DNA from: an uncultured Flavobacteriaceae bacterium
GTDB taxonomy: Bacteria > Bacteroidota > Bacteroidia > Flavobacteriales > Flavobacteriaceae
NCBI GenBank assembly: GCA_937929935.1
Contig: CALFUL010000024.1
Span: 1-64,000, forward strand
DNA length: 64,000 nucleotides
Reading direction: 5' to 3'
Positions 16,481 through 26,401 of this stretch are shown one piece after another (position 1 is the stretch's first letter; the number at the start of each line of letters is the position of its first letter). The translations under genes were made by a program, and so were the position numbers. A model generated the notes under the pieces. It did no database searches. It was given only the letters and a program-made list of their open reading frames with translations, and had not been told where the DNA came from.

Positions 16481-16837
16481 TTACTCGCGCTTCACAATCA
16501 TATAATAATCATTATCGAGGGGTAGATACCCTAAATCATACACAAAATAATAGGTGGTCCCTTTTTTTGTGGTATATAGGTTGGTCATGTAATTGAAGTC
16601 AAAATTTTTATCAAGTAATCGCGTTTTTGTAGTTCGGGTTTTACCCTCTTTTAAGGTAAAACTATCGAGAACGCGGTAATTTTTTCTCAGGCGGTTATTG
16701 ATGTTTCTAATCAAGTTTTTGCTTTCAGGCTTTGTTCTATTGTGATAGGCATTTCTGCAACCATCAGAGCAAAACTTTTTGTCAACGCGCCCCATCAGTT
16801 CAGCACCGCACTCTAAGCATTTTTTCTTATCGGTCAT
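16481..16837 (-). CDS. Zinc-ribbon hypothetical protein
   Basis: 118 residues. An N-terminal zinc-binding ribbon C-x2-C (CLECG, residues 7-10) and C-x3-C (FCSDGCRNAYHNR) resembles DUF2116-type ribbons; the NRTK basic stretch follows. The C-terminal half (TKTRLLDKNFDFNYMTNLY ... YYFVYDLGYLPL) is predicted beta-strand. Role unknown; possibly nucleic-acid or protein binding. Its start overlaps the stop of the DUF6265-like gene (ATGA type), so they share a transcript. Confidence 0.72.
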   Translation of the reverse strand: MTDKKKCLECGAELMGRVDKKFCSDGCRNAYHNRTKPESKNLIRNINNRLRKNYRVLDSFTLKEGKTRTTKTRLLDKNFDFNYMTNLYTTKKGTTYYFVYDLGYLPLDNDYYMIVKRE

Positions 16838-17322
16838 TGTTTTATATAATTGAAGGTTACTTCTTCAGCAGTATCACCCTGTTGTATTAGCCCATAAATA
16901 TTGATTTCAGTTTCGCTTATTTTTTCGAAAGTAAAGCCCTCAAAATAAATGCGATTGCCATCTACTTTAACAAGTTTAAAAGATTGCACTTCATCTTTTT
17001 CTTCCCAACCTTTAAGGTCTTCGCCAAAGTGTTTGAGTTCAAAAACTAGGGTTTCATCTAGTTGTCTTATATGACCCAATTCATAAAAAATTACCTTGCC
17101 CTCAGCGACTACTTTGAAGGAAAACATCATAGAATTACCGAGTGGGGGACTACATATTTCTTCAGTAATTCCACCAAAAGCTTCTCCTTTCCAATGCCCT
17201 TCCATCCAGGTGATTGCTTTTATAGATGCAGCAGGTGAAGATTCACCTTCTTTTAAAGACAAGGTATTTTGCGCAGTTACGGTAGTAATTACGAAAAGGA
17301 ATAAAAGAAGAAAGAATCTCAT
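16834..17322 (-). CDS. Secreted DUF6265-like protein
   Basis: Start placed at the ATG at 17322 because it gives a proper signal peptide (MRFFLLLFLFVITTVTAQ); an ATG 30 nt upstream would add a polar stretch. The mature part begins with a WMEGHWKGEAFGG segment, the W-x-E-G-x-W-x-G signature of the DUF6265 family, followed by beta-rich sequence (FYELGHIRQ, ELKHFGED). Probably a small lipocalin-like periplasmic protein; ligand unknown. Overlaps the zinc-ribbon gene by 4 nt. Confidence 0.75.
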   Translation of the reverse strand: MRFFLLLFLFVITTVTAQNTLSLKEGESSPAASIKAITWMEGHWKGEAFGGITEEICSPPLGNSMMFSFKVVAEGKVIFYELGHIRQLDETLVFELKHFGEDLKGWEEKDEVQSFKLVKVDGNRIYFEGFTFEKISETEINIYGLIQQGDTAEEVTFNYIKQ

Positions 17323-17356
17323 TATACTAATATACAAAATATCCGTTTTCAAACGA

Positions 17357-17920
17357 CTAGTATTTTATACTAATACCATGTTTTTGTAAAAGGCCGCTAA
17401 GCCCGTCGGTAGAAAAACAAGCTTTTTTAAGACGATTCTTTTCTGGATCTATATTGAAATGTACCGCTTTAACAAAATTTGCCTTTTCTATATTCGTCTC
17501 AAAGAAAACGGCATTTTTCAAATCACTGGAGTTGAAGTTAGCACCTATTAAAACGGCTTCTGTAAAATCAACTTCCACTAATTTACAAGCGATAAAAGCT
17601 TGATTTTTTAAGGTCAAGCCATAGAAAGAAGAAAAATTTAAGGTGCAATTCTGAAAACTAAAATCTAACAAAAAATCATTGCATTCTTCAAATTTGAGTC
17701 CCATCATTTTGCAATGTGAAAAGGTAACTTCTTTAAAAATGGTATGTGCGAGGTTCGCATTGCTGAGGTTGCAATCGATAAACTCGCACTCCATAAAATT
17801 TTGGTTGTCTAAATACCCGTTTTCAAAATTGCAGTTCTCGAAAATACAGTTTTCATATTCACCTTTTGGCAGGCGTTTTTTGGTATAGTCTTTATTTTTG
17901 AAAGTTTGGTCTAAAATCAT
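17357..17920 (-). CDS. Pentapeptide-repeat protein
   Basis: 187 residues made of about 25 pentapeptide repeats with central Phe/Leu (for example [42 protein letters not shown]), expected to fold as a right-handed quadrilateral beta-helix. The C-terminus [15 protein letters not shown] is like the dimerisation tail of Qnr/McbG-type proteins. Some of these protect DNA gyrase, others have unknown roles; gyrase protection here would be speculation. Cytosolic. It overlaps the end of the BNR protein gene by 4 nt. Confidence 0.85.
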   Translation of the reverse strand: MILDQTFKNKDYTKKRLPKGEYENCIFENCNFENGYLDNQNFMECEFIDCNLSNANLAHTIFKEVTFSHCKMMGLKFEECNDFLLDFSFQNCTLNFSSFYGLTLKNQAFIACKLVEVDFTEAVLIGANFNSSDLKNAVFFETNIEKANFVKAVHFNIDPEKNRLKKACFSTDGLSGLLQKHGISIKY

Positions 17921-20900
17921 TTGTTAGACATAATTAACGCTGGCAAACCAAGTGCTTTAAAGGCAGTATTGTATGCAGACATTTCATCATTTACAATTGC
18001 TTCACGCTCTATTTCATACACTTGCCAGTCATTTTGTAAATCGCTCCAACGCTCAATGGCTCCTTTTGTAAGCTTTGGTTCAGCGGCATCAACATAGCCT
18101 TTTAGGTGTATCATTTGTGCATTTAACTTGTTGTTGTAGTTAATCACATCTTGAAAGGTTTTTTGTTTCGATTGAATGAGATTCTCTTCCCAAGAAACAA
18201 TACGTTTTACTAGAGCTTCGCCTTTCTCTAATAATGATTTAGCAGCATCATTATCTTTTAATAATTTGGAATAACTCTCTAATTGCGATTTGGCTGAACG
18301 CATATCATTGACTGATTCGTGTATGGTCTTTAGAGAACCTTCAATCTCTTCTAATAGTTTTTGTTGTGCTGCATAATCTGATGGCGAACCTTCAACTTTC
18401 GGATTTGCTAAAACCGTCACTTCAGTTTCAGATGTAGTACCCTCTAAAGAAAGCTTCAAGGTGTATGTTCCGGGCCCTACGTTTGAACCTGAATCGCCAC
18501 CAAAAACAAATACTTTGTTAATAGCTGGGAGGCTTTCTCGTTTGAAATTCCAAGTAAAACGATTGTATCCTTTTTTTGAAGGAAGCACTTGTGGTTTTGA
18601 GGGTCCACCGGGCCATGATTTGAATCCTTTTTGTTTTTTGTTTGAAAAGGCTCTTATCAGCTTATCGCCTTGAAAAACTTCTAATTTTAAGTCCAAGCTA
18701 TCTGCTACTTTAGCCAAGTAATAATCAAAAGTAACTCCGCTTTTCGGGTTATCTCCTAAACCAGGTCTTGGTTTATCGCTGCTGCCACCAAAGATTAAAT
18801 AGGTGTCTTTGGGCTTGAAAATTTGAACAACGTCTTTAGCTGATTTTACATTTTGAATTGCTGCTAAATCATCTAAAATCCAGAAAGAACGACCTGCTGT
18901 TGCAGCAACTAAATCATTGTCTTGAATTGTTAAATCATTAATAGGAACAACAGGTAAGTTCAATTGAAAGGGCTGCCAATTTTTACCATCATTCCAAGAA
19001 ACAAATAAACCCGTTTCGGTACCTGCATATAGCAATCCTTTTTGTTTTTTGTCAGCTCTAACTACTCTTGTAAAGGTATGTTCACCAGTAATTCCGTTTA
19101 CGATTTTAGTCCAGGTTTGACCATAGTTGGTTGTTTTGAAAATGTGTGAACGTAAATCCATCGATTTATAACGCATCACAACTACATAAGCAGTTGCTGG
19201 GTCATGCTCAGAAATATCAATACTATTTACTATTCCTTCAGGAACATTTGGCGGTGTAACATTCGCCCAATTTTGACCTCCATCTCTAGTAACATGTACT
19301 AGTCCGTCATCGCTTCCCGTCCAAATAACCCCTTCTTCGTGTTGCGATTCTACCATATAAGTTATGGTATTGTAATTCTCACCACCAGCAGCCTCGTTAG
19401 TATAGGGCCCTCCACCAGGACCATGTTTTTCGGTTTCGTTTTTGGTCAAATCAGGACTAACAATATCCCAGCTTTGACCTTCATCTATAGATTTAAAAAC
19501 AACATTACCAGCGTGGTAAATGGTTTTTCTATCATGAGGAGATGTTATGACTGGTGCATTCCAGTTGTAACGGTATTTAGCGTCTTTGGGTGCGATACTC
19601 AAGCCCAGTTCAGGATATTCTTTTATGGGTTTTGATTCTCGCGATTTGGCGTTCCATTTATCAAGATTACCTTGATACGTACCGCCATAAATTAACTCAG
19701 GATTATCAGGGTCAAAAGCGATAAAAGCACTTTCACCACCCGCTACAGAATACCAATCTTTCCAATCAATACCTCTATCATTGGTACGACTTGCGATGGC
19801 TATAGCAGAATTGTCTTGCTGACCTCCATATACGTTATAAGGCACTAAATTATCAGTAATCACACGATAGAATTGCGCTGTATTTTGATTTGTTTGTGTG
19901 CTCCAAGTTTTACCACCATTGTTTGATACATTTGAACCACCATCGTTAGAATTAATCATGCGTTGGTTGTTGTGCGGGTCGATCCATAAATGATGGTTGT
20001 CGCCGTGTGGCGTAGGTAAGGGCTTGAAACTTTTACCGCCATCGATAGATTTTGTTACCGGGGCATTCAAAACATAAACAATGTTCTCATTTTGAGTATC
20101 GGCAAAGATTTCCATGTAGTACCATGAACGGGCAATATTGACACGGTCTTTGTTGACTTGTGACCATTTTTTACCTGCATCAGTAGATTTATATACGCCA
20201 CCTTTAGTGCCCTCAGCTTCAATAATTGCATAAACAATTTCATTATTTGCCCGAGATACTGAAATACCTGCTTTACCAAAATCTTTTGGCAGTCCTTCTT
20301 TCATTTTTGTCCACGTACTACCACTGTCGGTTGATTTGTAAAGCCCTGAATCTTTTCCGCCTGATTCCATTATCCACGGATATCTGCGATGCTGCCACAT
20401 TGCTGCATATAAAATAGATGGATTTTTCATATCTATAGATAAATCAGATGCACCAGTATTATTATTTACAAAAAGCGTTCTTTCCCAAGTAGCACCGCCA
20501 TCGGTAGAACGATAAATACCACGTTCAGAACTGCCAGCATACTGCGCGCCTTGAGCAGCAACGTATATTAAATCAGGATTAGTAGGATGTATAATCACAT
20601 CAGAAATATGTCTTGTGTTATCGAGCCCAATATGTTTCCAAGTTTTACCCGCATCAGTAGATTTATAAACCCCATCGCCCATTGAAGTCATCACACCTCT
20701 GGCCGCATGCTCGCCCATACCGGCCACGACAATATTCGGATTACTTTCAGATACGGCGATAGAACCTACGGTACCTGTTTTAAAAAATCCGTCAGAAATA
20801 TTTTTCCAACTTAATCCGTCATCGGTAGTTTTCCAAATTCCACCCCCAACTGTACCGTTATAATACGTCATGGGTTGCCCAACAACGCCTGAAGAAGCTA

Positions 20901-21063
20901 CGCTACGCCCTCCACGATGCGGACCAATATTTCGCCATTTGAGTTCGTTAAAGCTGCTGTCTTGAACCGTTATTACGGTAGTGGTTTTTTTCTTTCTTCG
21001 CTGGGCTTGAATAGTAATCGGGTATAAAAGCAATGCAATAAGTACTATTTGAAAAGTTTTCAT
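17917..21063 (-). CDS. Secreted BNR/VPS10-like beta-propeller protein
   Basis: Start at 21063 gives signal peptide [21 protein letters not shown]; an in-frame ATG 21 nt upstream is less likely. About 1048 residues. The first roughly 720 carry many Asp-box (BNR) motifs, S/T-x-D-x-G-x-x-[63 protein letters not shown]. This predicts one or two sortilin-type beta-propellers. The C-terminal 300 residues hold an Ig-like strand region and a helical segment. Similar proteins are annotated as glycosyl hydrolase or VPS10-domain proteins, but no catalytic residue is identified. Probably periplasmic or surface. Confidence 0.85.
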   Translation of the reverse strand: MKTFQIVLIALLLYPITIQAQRRKKKTTTVITVQDSSFNELKWRNIGPHRGGRSVASSGVVGQPMTYYNGTVGGGIWKTTDDGLSWKNISDGFFKTGTVGSIAVSESNPNIVVAGMGEHAARGVMTSMGDGVYKSTDAGKTWKHIGLDNTRHISDVIIHPTNPDLIYVAAQGAQYAGSSERGIYRSTDGGATWERTLFVNNNTGASDLSIDMKNPSILYAAMWQHRRYPWIMESGGKDSGLYKSTDSGSTWTKMKEGLPKDFGKAGISVSRANNEIVYAIIEAEGTKGGVYKSTDAGKKWSQVNKDRVNIARSWYYMEIFADTQNENIVYVLNAPVTKSIDGGKSFKPLPTPHGDNHHLWIDPHNNQRMINSNDGGSNVSNNGGKTWSTQTNQNTAQFYRVITDNLVPYNVYGGQQDNSAIAIASRTNDRGIDWKDWYSVAGGESAFIAFDPDNPELIYGGTYQGNLDKWNAKSRESKPIKEYPELGLSIAPKDAKYRYNWNAPVITSPHDRKTIYHAGNVVFKSIDEGQSWDIVSPDLTKNETEKHGPGGGPYTNEAAGGENYNTITYMVESQHEEGVIWTGSDDGLVHVTRDGGQNWANVTPPNVPEGIVNSIDISEHDPATAYVVVMRYKSMDLRSHIFKTTNYGQTWTKIVNGITGEHTFTRVVRADKKQKGLLYAGTETGLFVSWNDGKNWQPFQLNLPVVPINDLTIQDNDLVAATAGRSFWILDDLAAIQNVKSAKDVVQIFKPKDTYLIFGGSSDKPRPGLGDNPKSGVTFDYYLAKVADSLDLKLEVFQGDKLIRAFSNKKQKGFKSWPGGPSKPQVLPSKKGYNRFTWNFKRESLPAINKVFVFGGDSGSNVGPGTYTLKLSLEGTTSETEVTVLANPKVEGSPSDYAAQQKLLEEIEGSLKTIHESVNDMRSAKSQLESYSKLLKDNDAAKSLLEKGEALVKRIVSWEENLIQSKQKTFQDVINYNNKLNAQMIHLKGYVDAAEPKLTKGAIERWSDLQNDWQVYEIEREAIVNDEMSAYNTAFKALGLPALIMSNK

Positions 21064-21114
21064 AGGGTTGGTTCTTATGAGCATTTAAGATAGTGATAAA
21101 TTCAAGAAATATTT

Positions 21115-21546
21115 TTATATGGCTAGAAACTTGACCAAGTTTTGCTTGATTAAATAGTGCCACCCGGCAACGCCACTTTCTCTTTTAAACTCTGGTATTT
21201 CTTCAGGAAAATAATCGATTACAACATTTTGAAGCGTAAGTTCTACTTCTTTCCCTTTTTTTGTCAAGGTAAAAGTTGATAAACCTTGACCTGGGTATTC
21301 CTCAAAATTCCAGGTATAACTAATCTGTTTTTGATGAATTACTTCTGTGATTTTCCAAATGTGCGTAAAATTGCGACCTTCATTTTGAATAAGAAATCGT
21401 GTTGTAAAACCTACTTCAGCCTTAAACTCAGAAATAGCAGGAAAATACCATTGTTGCATCTGCTCTAAATCAGTAATAGCATTCCAAACCGATTCAATAG
21501 AAGTTTGAAAGTTTTGTTTTACAATAATGGCTTCTTGTATTGACAT
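21115..21546 (-). CDS. SRPBCC (AHSA1-like) domain protein
   Basis: 143 residues, no signal. The opening FQTSIESVWNAITDLEQMQQWYFP and the later ISYTWNFEEYPGQG and GWHYLIKQNLVKFL match the START/Bet v1-like fold used by AHSA1-type proteins, a hydrophobic-ligand cavity. Biochemical role unknown. It lies 7 nt downstream of the M20 hydrolase gene, so likely the same transcript. Confidence 0.82.
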   Translation of the reverse strand: MSIQEAIIVKQNFQTSIESVWNAITDLEQMQQWYFPAISEFKAEVGFTTRFLIQNEGRNFTHIWKITEVIHQKQISYTWNFEEYPGQGLSTFTLTKKGKEVELTLQNVVIDYFPEEIPEFKRESGVAGWHYLIKQNLVKFLAI

Positions 21547-21553
21547 TAGGCAC

Positions 21554-22843
21554 TTATTCTAATTTTTCATCCAAGGCTAAAATGGTATGCAATAAGACAT
21601 TAGCGCCATTAGCCATGTCTTTGGCAGAAGTGAATTCTTTAGGCGAATGACTAATACCGCCTTTACTGGGTACAAAAATCATTCCTGTGGGTGCAATCAG
21701 TGCCATATCTTGTGCGTCATGACCCGCTCCGCTTGGCATTCTTTTAGTAGAAAGGCCTAATTTTTTAGCAGATCTTTTAATAGCATCCTGAATAGACGAA
21801 GTCATAATAGCTGGATCCGCAGTAGTATCTAGGGGTCTAAATTCTATCTGTACATTAGATGCTTTTGCAATTTCTTCTCCCTTTAACTTTATAGCTTGAT
21901 ATACTTTTTCAATAATGTCAGATGATAAATCACGAATCTCTAAACTTGTAACCACTTTGCCTGGAATAACATTTGGTGCGCCAGGTGCTGCACTAATTTT
22001 ACCCACGGTACCAACTTGTGCACCCTCAAAACTATTGGTAATTTCGTTAACTGCGACTATAAATTTTGCAGCTGCCAACAACGCATCTTGTCTTGAATTC
22101 ATTGGGGTAGTACCCGCATGGTTTGAAAAGCCAGTGAATTCAACTTGCCACCACTTTAGGCCTACAATACCTTCTACAATTCCGATGTCAATATTTTCTT
22201 TTTCAAGAGTGCCACCTTGTTCAATATGCAGTTCAAGAAATGCAGAAATGTCATCTTTGCCACGAGCAACTTCTTTAATTCGAGTGGTATCGCCACCCAA
22301 GCGTATGATGCCCTCGCCCATTGAATACCCTGTAGAATTTTTAACGCCTAAAGCACTTTGACCTAAATGACCTGCAATGGCTCTACTGCCCATTACGCCA
22401 CCTTCTTCATTTGAAAAGATGATGATTTCTAAGGGATGTTTTGTGGTCATATTGTTTTCATTCAGTACTTCTAATACTTCAAGAGAAGCCATAGAACCCA
22501 CACAACCATCATAGTTTCCTCCGTTAGGAACACGGTCAATATGAGAACCAAAAGAAATGGGTTTTAAAGATGCTTTTATCCCATCTCTTATGCCAATGAC
22601 GTTTCCGGCAAAATCAATATGTACTTTTAGCCCTAAATTTTTAAGCTTATTTATTACCCATTGTTGTGCGGCAACATCTGCATCGCTAAACGCAACACGT
22701 TCAGTTTCTCCGTTTTCTTGTAATCCAAATTCAGCGAGTTCAAAAATGCGCTTTTCAAGCCGATCTTGATTGGCCATAGGTTTTTGAGCAAGCACCACCA
22801 TGCTGCCTAGAAAAATGAGAAATTGGACTATACGTGAAATCAT
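21554..22843 (-). CDS. M20-family Zn-hydrolase (N-carbamoylase/allantoate amidohydrolase type)
   Basis: Start at ATG 22843 gives signal peptide MISRIVQFLIFLGSMVVLAQ; a GTG 18 nt upstream is the alternative. Metal ligands are visible in FGSHIDRVPNGGNYDGCVG (His and Asp), IIIFSNEEGGVMGS (Glu-Glu) and ELHIEQGGTLE (His); the dimer-domain substrate residues follow in FTGFSNHAGTTPM. These identify the hydantoinase/carbamoylase branch of M20. Members cleave N-carbamoyl amino acids, allantoate or ureidoglycine. The signal peptide makes this one periplasmic, unlike most relatives. Followed 7 nt later by the SRPBCC gene. Confidence 0.85.
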   Translation of the reverse strand: MISRIVQFLIFLGSMVVLAQKPMANQDRLEKRIFELAEFGLQENGETERVAFSDADVAAQQWVINKLKNLGLKVHIDFAGNVIGIRDGIKASLKPISFGSHIDRVPNGGNYDGCVGSMASLEVLEVLNENNMTTKHPLEIIIFSNEEGGVMGSRAIAGHLGQSALGVKNSTGYSMGEGIIRLGGDTTRIKEVARGKDDISAFLELHIEQGGTLEKENIDIGIVEGIVGLKWWQVEFTGFSNHAGTTPMNSRQDALLAAAKFIVAVNEITNSFEGAQVGTVGKISAAPGAPNVIPGKVVTSLEIRDLSSDIIEKVYQAIKLKGEEIAKASNVQIEFRPLDTTADPAIMTSSIQDAIKRSAKKLGLSTKRMPSGAGHDAQDMALIAPTGMIFVPSKGGISHSPKEFTSAKDMANGANVLLHTILALDEKLE

Positions 22844-22896
22844 ATGAGTTGATAATTTCACTCAATGTATAAATTTTATGTGAATCGTGGGCAAGT

Positions 22897-23745
22897 TTAG
22901 TTCAAAGAAGTATGCTTAGCGTGGGTATCAAACCAACCTGGCAACGTATGCATGGGCCTGCCTGAAAAAACAGAAAATACTTTTCTGAGAAGTTCAGTAA
23001 GCATATAGTTCTTTATTTTACTGTCATCACCCCAAAGTTGATACGAGTAAAAGATTTTCTTATAGGTTTGCAATGCCTTTTGTTTTGACATCCAGTTGGT
23101 ACTGAAGTCAGAACCAAAAAGACCTGATGCGCCCATTTTAAATTCATAGTCTACAAACTGTCCTTCTTTTGAGTTTTCAGGTTCATTTAAAGAACTAATA
23201 TCGGCTTGATTTACAATCTGATATGAGTAATATCCTAGTTTTTCTAAAAGTTCAAATTCTTTGGTTAACTTTTTGAAATCTAATTTTTCTGATTCCATAG
23301 AAAGGTAGGCAGGTTTTTTTTCAAAATCGAGAAGGGCTTTTAAGCATACAATGTCCATACCTTCTATATCAATTTTTAAATAATACGGAATACCATATTT
23401 TTCAAGACATTCAGAAAAATTTATAGTAGGTACTTCAATAATTTTAGTGCTTGAACCATGTTCTTCATATTTTGTAGAACGGTCTTGAACAACAGTATTT
23501 AAAACACTTAAATCTTTATTTTGATAGAAAGAAACGGCTTTCTCTTTTACCTGTTCTTTTTCTACAATAGCACCTTCAACAATGGTCAATTGACCTGAAC
23601 TAATTTCTTTTGAAAATCTTGCTTTACATTTGGAAATCAATTCTGGGTCTGCCTCAAAAGCTACGACATCAAAACCTTTTTTTAAGTAATATTCGGTGTC
23701 TTCGCCTAGGTGTAAACCTACATCATATATCAACCTTCGTTTCAT
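22897..23745 (-). CDS. FkbM-family methyltransferase
   Basis: 282 residues. SAM-binding start IYDVGLHLGEDTEYYLKKGF, acidic loop VVAFEADPELI and LKIDIEGMDIVCLKAL are the standard FkbM motifs. The family methylates sugars or other small groups of polysaccharides and natural products. The last 70 residues (after GQFVDYEFKMGASG) look like an added domain with GLFGSDF and LWGDDSK. No glycan cluster is adjacent, so the substrate is unknown. Confidence 0.85.
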   Translation of the reverse strand: MKRRLIYDVGLHLGEDTEYYLKKGFDVVAFEADPELISKCKARFSKEISSGQLTIVEGAIVEKEQVKEKAVSFYQNKDLSVLNTVVQDRSTKYEEHGSSTKIIEVPTINFSECLEKYGIPYYLKIDIEGMDIVCLKALLDFEKKPAYLSMESEKLDFKKLTKEFELLEKLGYYSYQIVNQADISSLNEPENSKEGQFVDYEFKMGASGLFGSDFSTNWMSKQKALQTYKKIFYSYQLWGDDSKIKNYMLTELLRKVFSVFSGRPMHTLPGWFDTHAKHTSLN

Positions 23746-23870
23746 TTTCTATATATTTTCATATGTACCTAAGCTATATACGTATGAAATGGGGATTTAC
23801 GCTTTGAGATTATTAATTTAAAATATACAAAAAATACCGTAAATAAAGGAGTTAAGGTTAAAATGTAAGT

Positions 23871-24524
23871 TTATTCAGCACCTAGCTCTGTAATTTTCTT
23901 TTCGTAAAGTTTTTTACTTTCAGTTACCGCAAGATTTAATTCTGCCATGATACCGTCAACACGACCTTCAATACTCTTCATTTGGTCATTGATATTGTCG
24001 AAAGAATTTAAAGCTGCAGCAACTTCAAGGGCCTTGACAACTTCAACGGCATCACCATGAAGAATACTTAGTTTTTCAATGGCTTTTGAAGTGTTATCTA
24101 AAGTGCCATTGTATTTAGTGCGTGCTTTTTCAATAGCACCCAGTAGCGTCTTCTTGCTTTTTTCATCGCTAAGACTGTTGGTTTGCGTATCCATTGCTTT
24201 GAAAAGATTAGAAGCGTGGTTTTTTAAATCTTCATATTCTTTTTTGAGATTGTTTACACGTTTGTCAACTTTCTCCCAATCGCCATAAACTTTTGCAAAT
24301 TCTTTGTCTTCGTTTTTGGTGTCTTCTAATGCTCTTTTTAGGGCATTTAAGGTTTCTAAACCTTCATTAACATTTTTATTAGCTGTTTCTTTCTTTTTTT
24401 CGAAGGCTGAAACTGATGATTTGAATTTTGATTTTAGTCTAATTAAATCTTCAGGGCTTTTATCTTTCCAACAAGAAACAAGAAGTAGAGAAGCGAAAAC
24501 AAGTAAGGTGAATTTTTTAAGCAT
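23871..24524 (-). CDS. Coiled-coil lipoprotein
   Basis: 217 residues. Lipoprotein signal MLKKFTLLVFASLLLVSC with lipid Cys at 18. Almost the whole mature part is predicted alpha-helical coiled coil with heptad hydrophobics (KVDKRVNNLKKEYEDLKN, GAIEKARTKYNGTLDNTSKAI). No enzymatic motif; a structural or envelope role is the natural reading. About 30 nt downstream of the metallophosphoesterase gene and probably co-transcribed with it. Confidence 0.72.
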   Translation of the reverse strand: MLKKFTLLVFASLLLVSCWKDKSPEDLIRLKSKFKSSVSAFEKKKETANKNVNEGLETLNALKRALEDTKNEDKEFAKVYGDWEKVDKRVNNLKKEYEDLKNHASNLFKAMDTQTNSLSDEKSKKTLLGAIEKARTKYNGTLDNTSKAIEKLSILHGDAVEVVKALEVAAALNSFDNINDQMKSIEGRVDGIMAELNLAVTESKKLYEKKITELGAE

Positions 24525-24556
24525 AGTGTTTAATTTAATGGTATTATGATGTGTGT

Positions 24557-25459
24557 TTATTTTTGTGCTTTTTGATAATCAGCTAATTTTTGTGGTCCTT
24601 CTAAAAGAACACGTTGAACTTTTAAAGTGCCACCGTCTGTGGTAGCAATATGCCATTTGATAAGGGCAATAGTTCCGTTTTCAATTTCGATACCCGTAAT
24701 GCTTCTTGGGTGCACACAGCTACCATCATTAAACAAAGGTACTTCACCAGGTTCAGGAAATCGCGGTCTATGTGTATGGCCAACAACAGTCAGTAATAAG
24801 TTTTTACTGCGAATCCATTTTTTTAAACGTCGTTCTACTTTTTTTAGTTCTAAGTAATTTTTGGCCGGACTCGTAGGATCTGCAATGCCCCATACTTGTA
24901 GGGGTTTCCATAAAACACGAACCAAAAAACGACCACAACGCCAGAAGGTATAATTCCACCAATCTGCCTGATGACCGTGCGCTAAAAAAACTTCTTGGCC
25001 CGTAGCGGTATGTTTTAATACAACGGCTTCATTATAGGTTATACCTTCAAAAAGTTCCTTCTCACATTCATCAATGGGTTCAAAATAATGTGATAATTTC
25101 TTTTTGACAAATTCAGGATCCTTGTAGACCATATCATGATTGCCCCAAATCATATGCAGTCGATTCTCAACATGAAACTGACGTAACAATTTGAAAACAT
25201 TTTTATGGGCTTCAAAAATTGAACTAAAACTTATATTTTCCCATAGTTCATCACCATCGCCCAATTCGCAATAGCTAAAACCTTCATTATAATAATGTTT
25301 TAGTGCGTGAAAGTATATGTTTCTGTTTTTAGCAAAATCATCAGCAAAACTGTTGTCTCCGCGATGACAATCACTAAAAAGAATAATTTTTGAAGTATCA
25401 TCAAATGGTACCTTTTTGGCATTCTTATACGCTCTTGATAACCTAGAATTTGCTGACAT
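24557..25459 (-). CDS. Calcineurin-like metallophosphoesterase
   Basis: 300 residues with all five metal-binding blocks in order: FSDCHRGDNS, LGDGDELWEN, IWGNHDMV, LAHGHQADWW and VVGHTHRPRF. This is the class that includes LpxH and other UDP-2,3-diacylglucosamine hydrolases, but it is longer than LpxH and has WENISF after the GD block, so only the general phosphoesterase call is safe. Cytosolic. Lies between the coiled-coil lipoprotein and the GyrI-like gene on the same strand. Confidence 0.85.
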   Translation of the reverse strand: MSANSRLSRAYKNAKKVPFDDTSKIILFSDCHRGDNSFADDFAKNRNIYFHALKHYYNEGFSYCELGDGDELWENISFSSIFEAHKNVFKLLRQFHVENRLHMIWGNHDMVYKDPEFVKKKLSHYFEPIDECEKELFEGITYNEAVVLKHTATGQEVFLAHGHQADWWNYTFWRCGRFLVRVLWKPLQVWGIADPTSPAKNYLELKKVERRLKKWIRSKNLLLTVVGHTHRPRFPEPGEVPLFNDGSCVHPRSITGIEIENGTIALIKWHIATTDGGTLKVQRVLLEGPQKLADYQKAQK

Positions 25460-25493
25460 GTTTCAAATGTAGCTAATTATCTTAATACTTATT

Positions 25494-26393
25494 CTATTCA
25501 CTACTAGTTGCCTTAAGAGGTAAGAAAATCTCGGCTTTCCAGTTTAATTCATTTCCAACCATATTGGGGTTGTTATAAAACACTTCAAGAGGTAATTCAG
25601 TTACCTCAATATCGTTTCGTTCTGCATAATCTATTAACGCATACCATGCCCTATCAGAAGTGATATAGTTGCCATTATAGATTGCTTTGATTGCTTTTCG
25701 ACCATAATAACTTCTAAATTCAATTTCAGGATGTTCCGGAAGGATGTCCATCTGAACAATAGGAAAGCAAAATTTGAAATCAATACTATCTTTCTTTTTT
25801 TGCCAGTTGGTAACCTGCAAAAATGGCGCCCCGTTGGGTTGTAATTTATTTTTTACAATGAAACTGCTCAGAAACGGGAAATCTCTCATCATACTCTTAG
25901 CCTTGCCAAATTGATCTGTTTTGACATTGGTACAAGCACAAAATTTTGATACTGTGGTATCTTCTCCAACCACTTCGATTTTGAATTTTTTAAGATGTTC
26001 TAAAAGTTTTTTAGAAAAATCAGTTAAAGTATTTCTGGTGCGTTTTTCAAAATTAGTATCACTGAACGGAACCGATAACTTATTACCCAAACTGTGGTTT
26101 ACATCTTTAGCGTAAACCGTCACTTTTGATAAACTATCATGTATAGGTTTAATACGCCACTGATATATATGAGTTGAATCACCAAATTTTATTTGTTGAT
26201 CAAACTCACTAATAGTATTCTCATTGATGATTTCTGAATTTTCAAGAGTGTTTATCCAAGATTTCACGGTTTGATTTACAGTGCCAGGTATTGTTTTAAC
26301 TTCAAATGAAACTTGGTAATCTTGGGGGTAGACGAAAAGGTAACCCAAAACACCTAATAGAAGTATACCAAAAAGAAGACCTATTTTTTTCAT
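25494..26393 (-). CDS. Membrane-anchored SRPBCC / GyrI-like effector-binding protein
   Basis: 299 residues. An N-terminal membrane anchor (KKIGLLFGILLLGVLGYLFVY) is followed by an SRPBCC-like half (TVNQTVKSWINTLENSE ... YQWRIKPIHDS) and a C-terminal GyrI/AraC-effector-binding half (LPEHPEIEFRSYYGRKAIKAIYNGNY, AWYALIDYAERNDIEVTELPLEVFYNNP). Such domains bind small hydrophobic or cationic ligands. Likely periplasm-facing. Function otherwise unknown. The gene starts 8 nt after the stop of the haloperoxidase-like gene. Confidence 0.75.
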   Translation of the reverse strand: MKKIGLLFGILLLGVLGYLFVYPQDYQVSFEVKTIPGTVNQTVKSWINTLENSEIINENTISEFDQQIKFGDSTHIYQWRIKPIHDSLSKVTVYAKDVNHSLGNKLSVPFSDTNFEKRTRNTLTDFSKKLLEHLKKFKIEVVGEDTTVSKFCACTNVKTDQFGKAKSMMRDFPFLSSFIVKNKLQPNGAPFLQVTNWQKKKDSIDFKFCFPIVQMDILPEHPEIEFRSYYGRKAIKAIYNGNYITSDRAWYALIDYAERNDIEVTELPLEVFYNNPNMVGNELNWKAEIFLPLKATSSE

Positions 26394-26401
26394 GTTTTAA
26401 A

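Noticed and set aside
22844..22861. GTG start for the M20 hydrolase.
   Set aside because: The ATG at 22843 gives a normal signal peptide.
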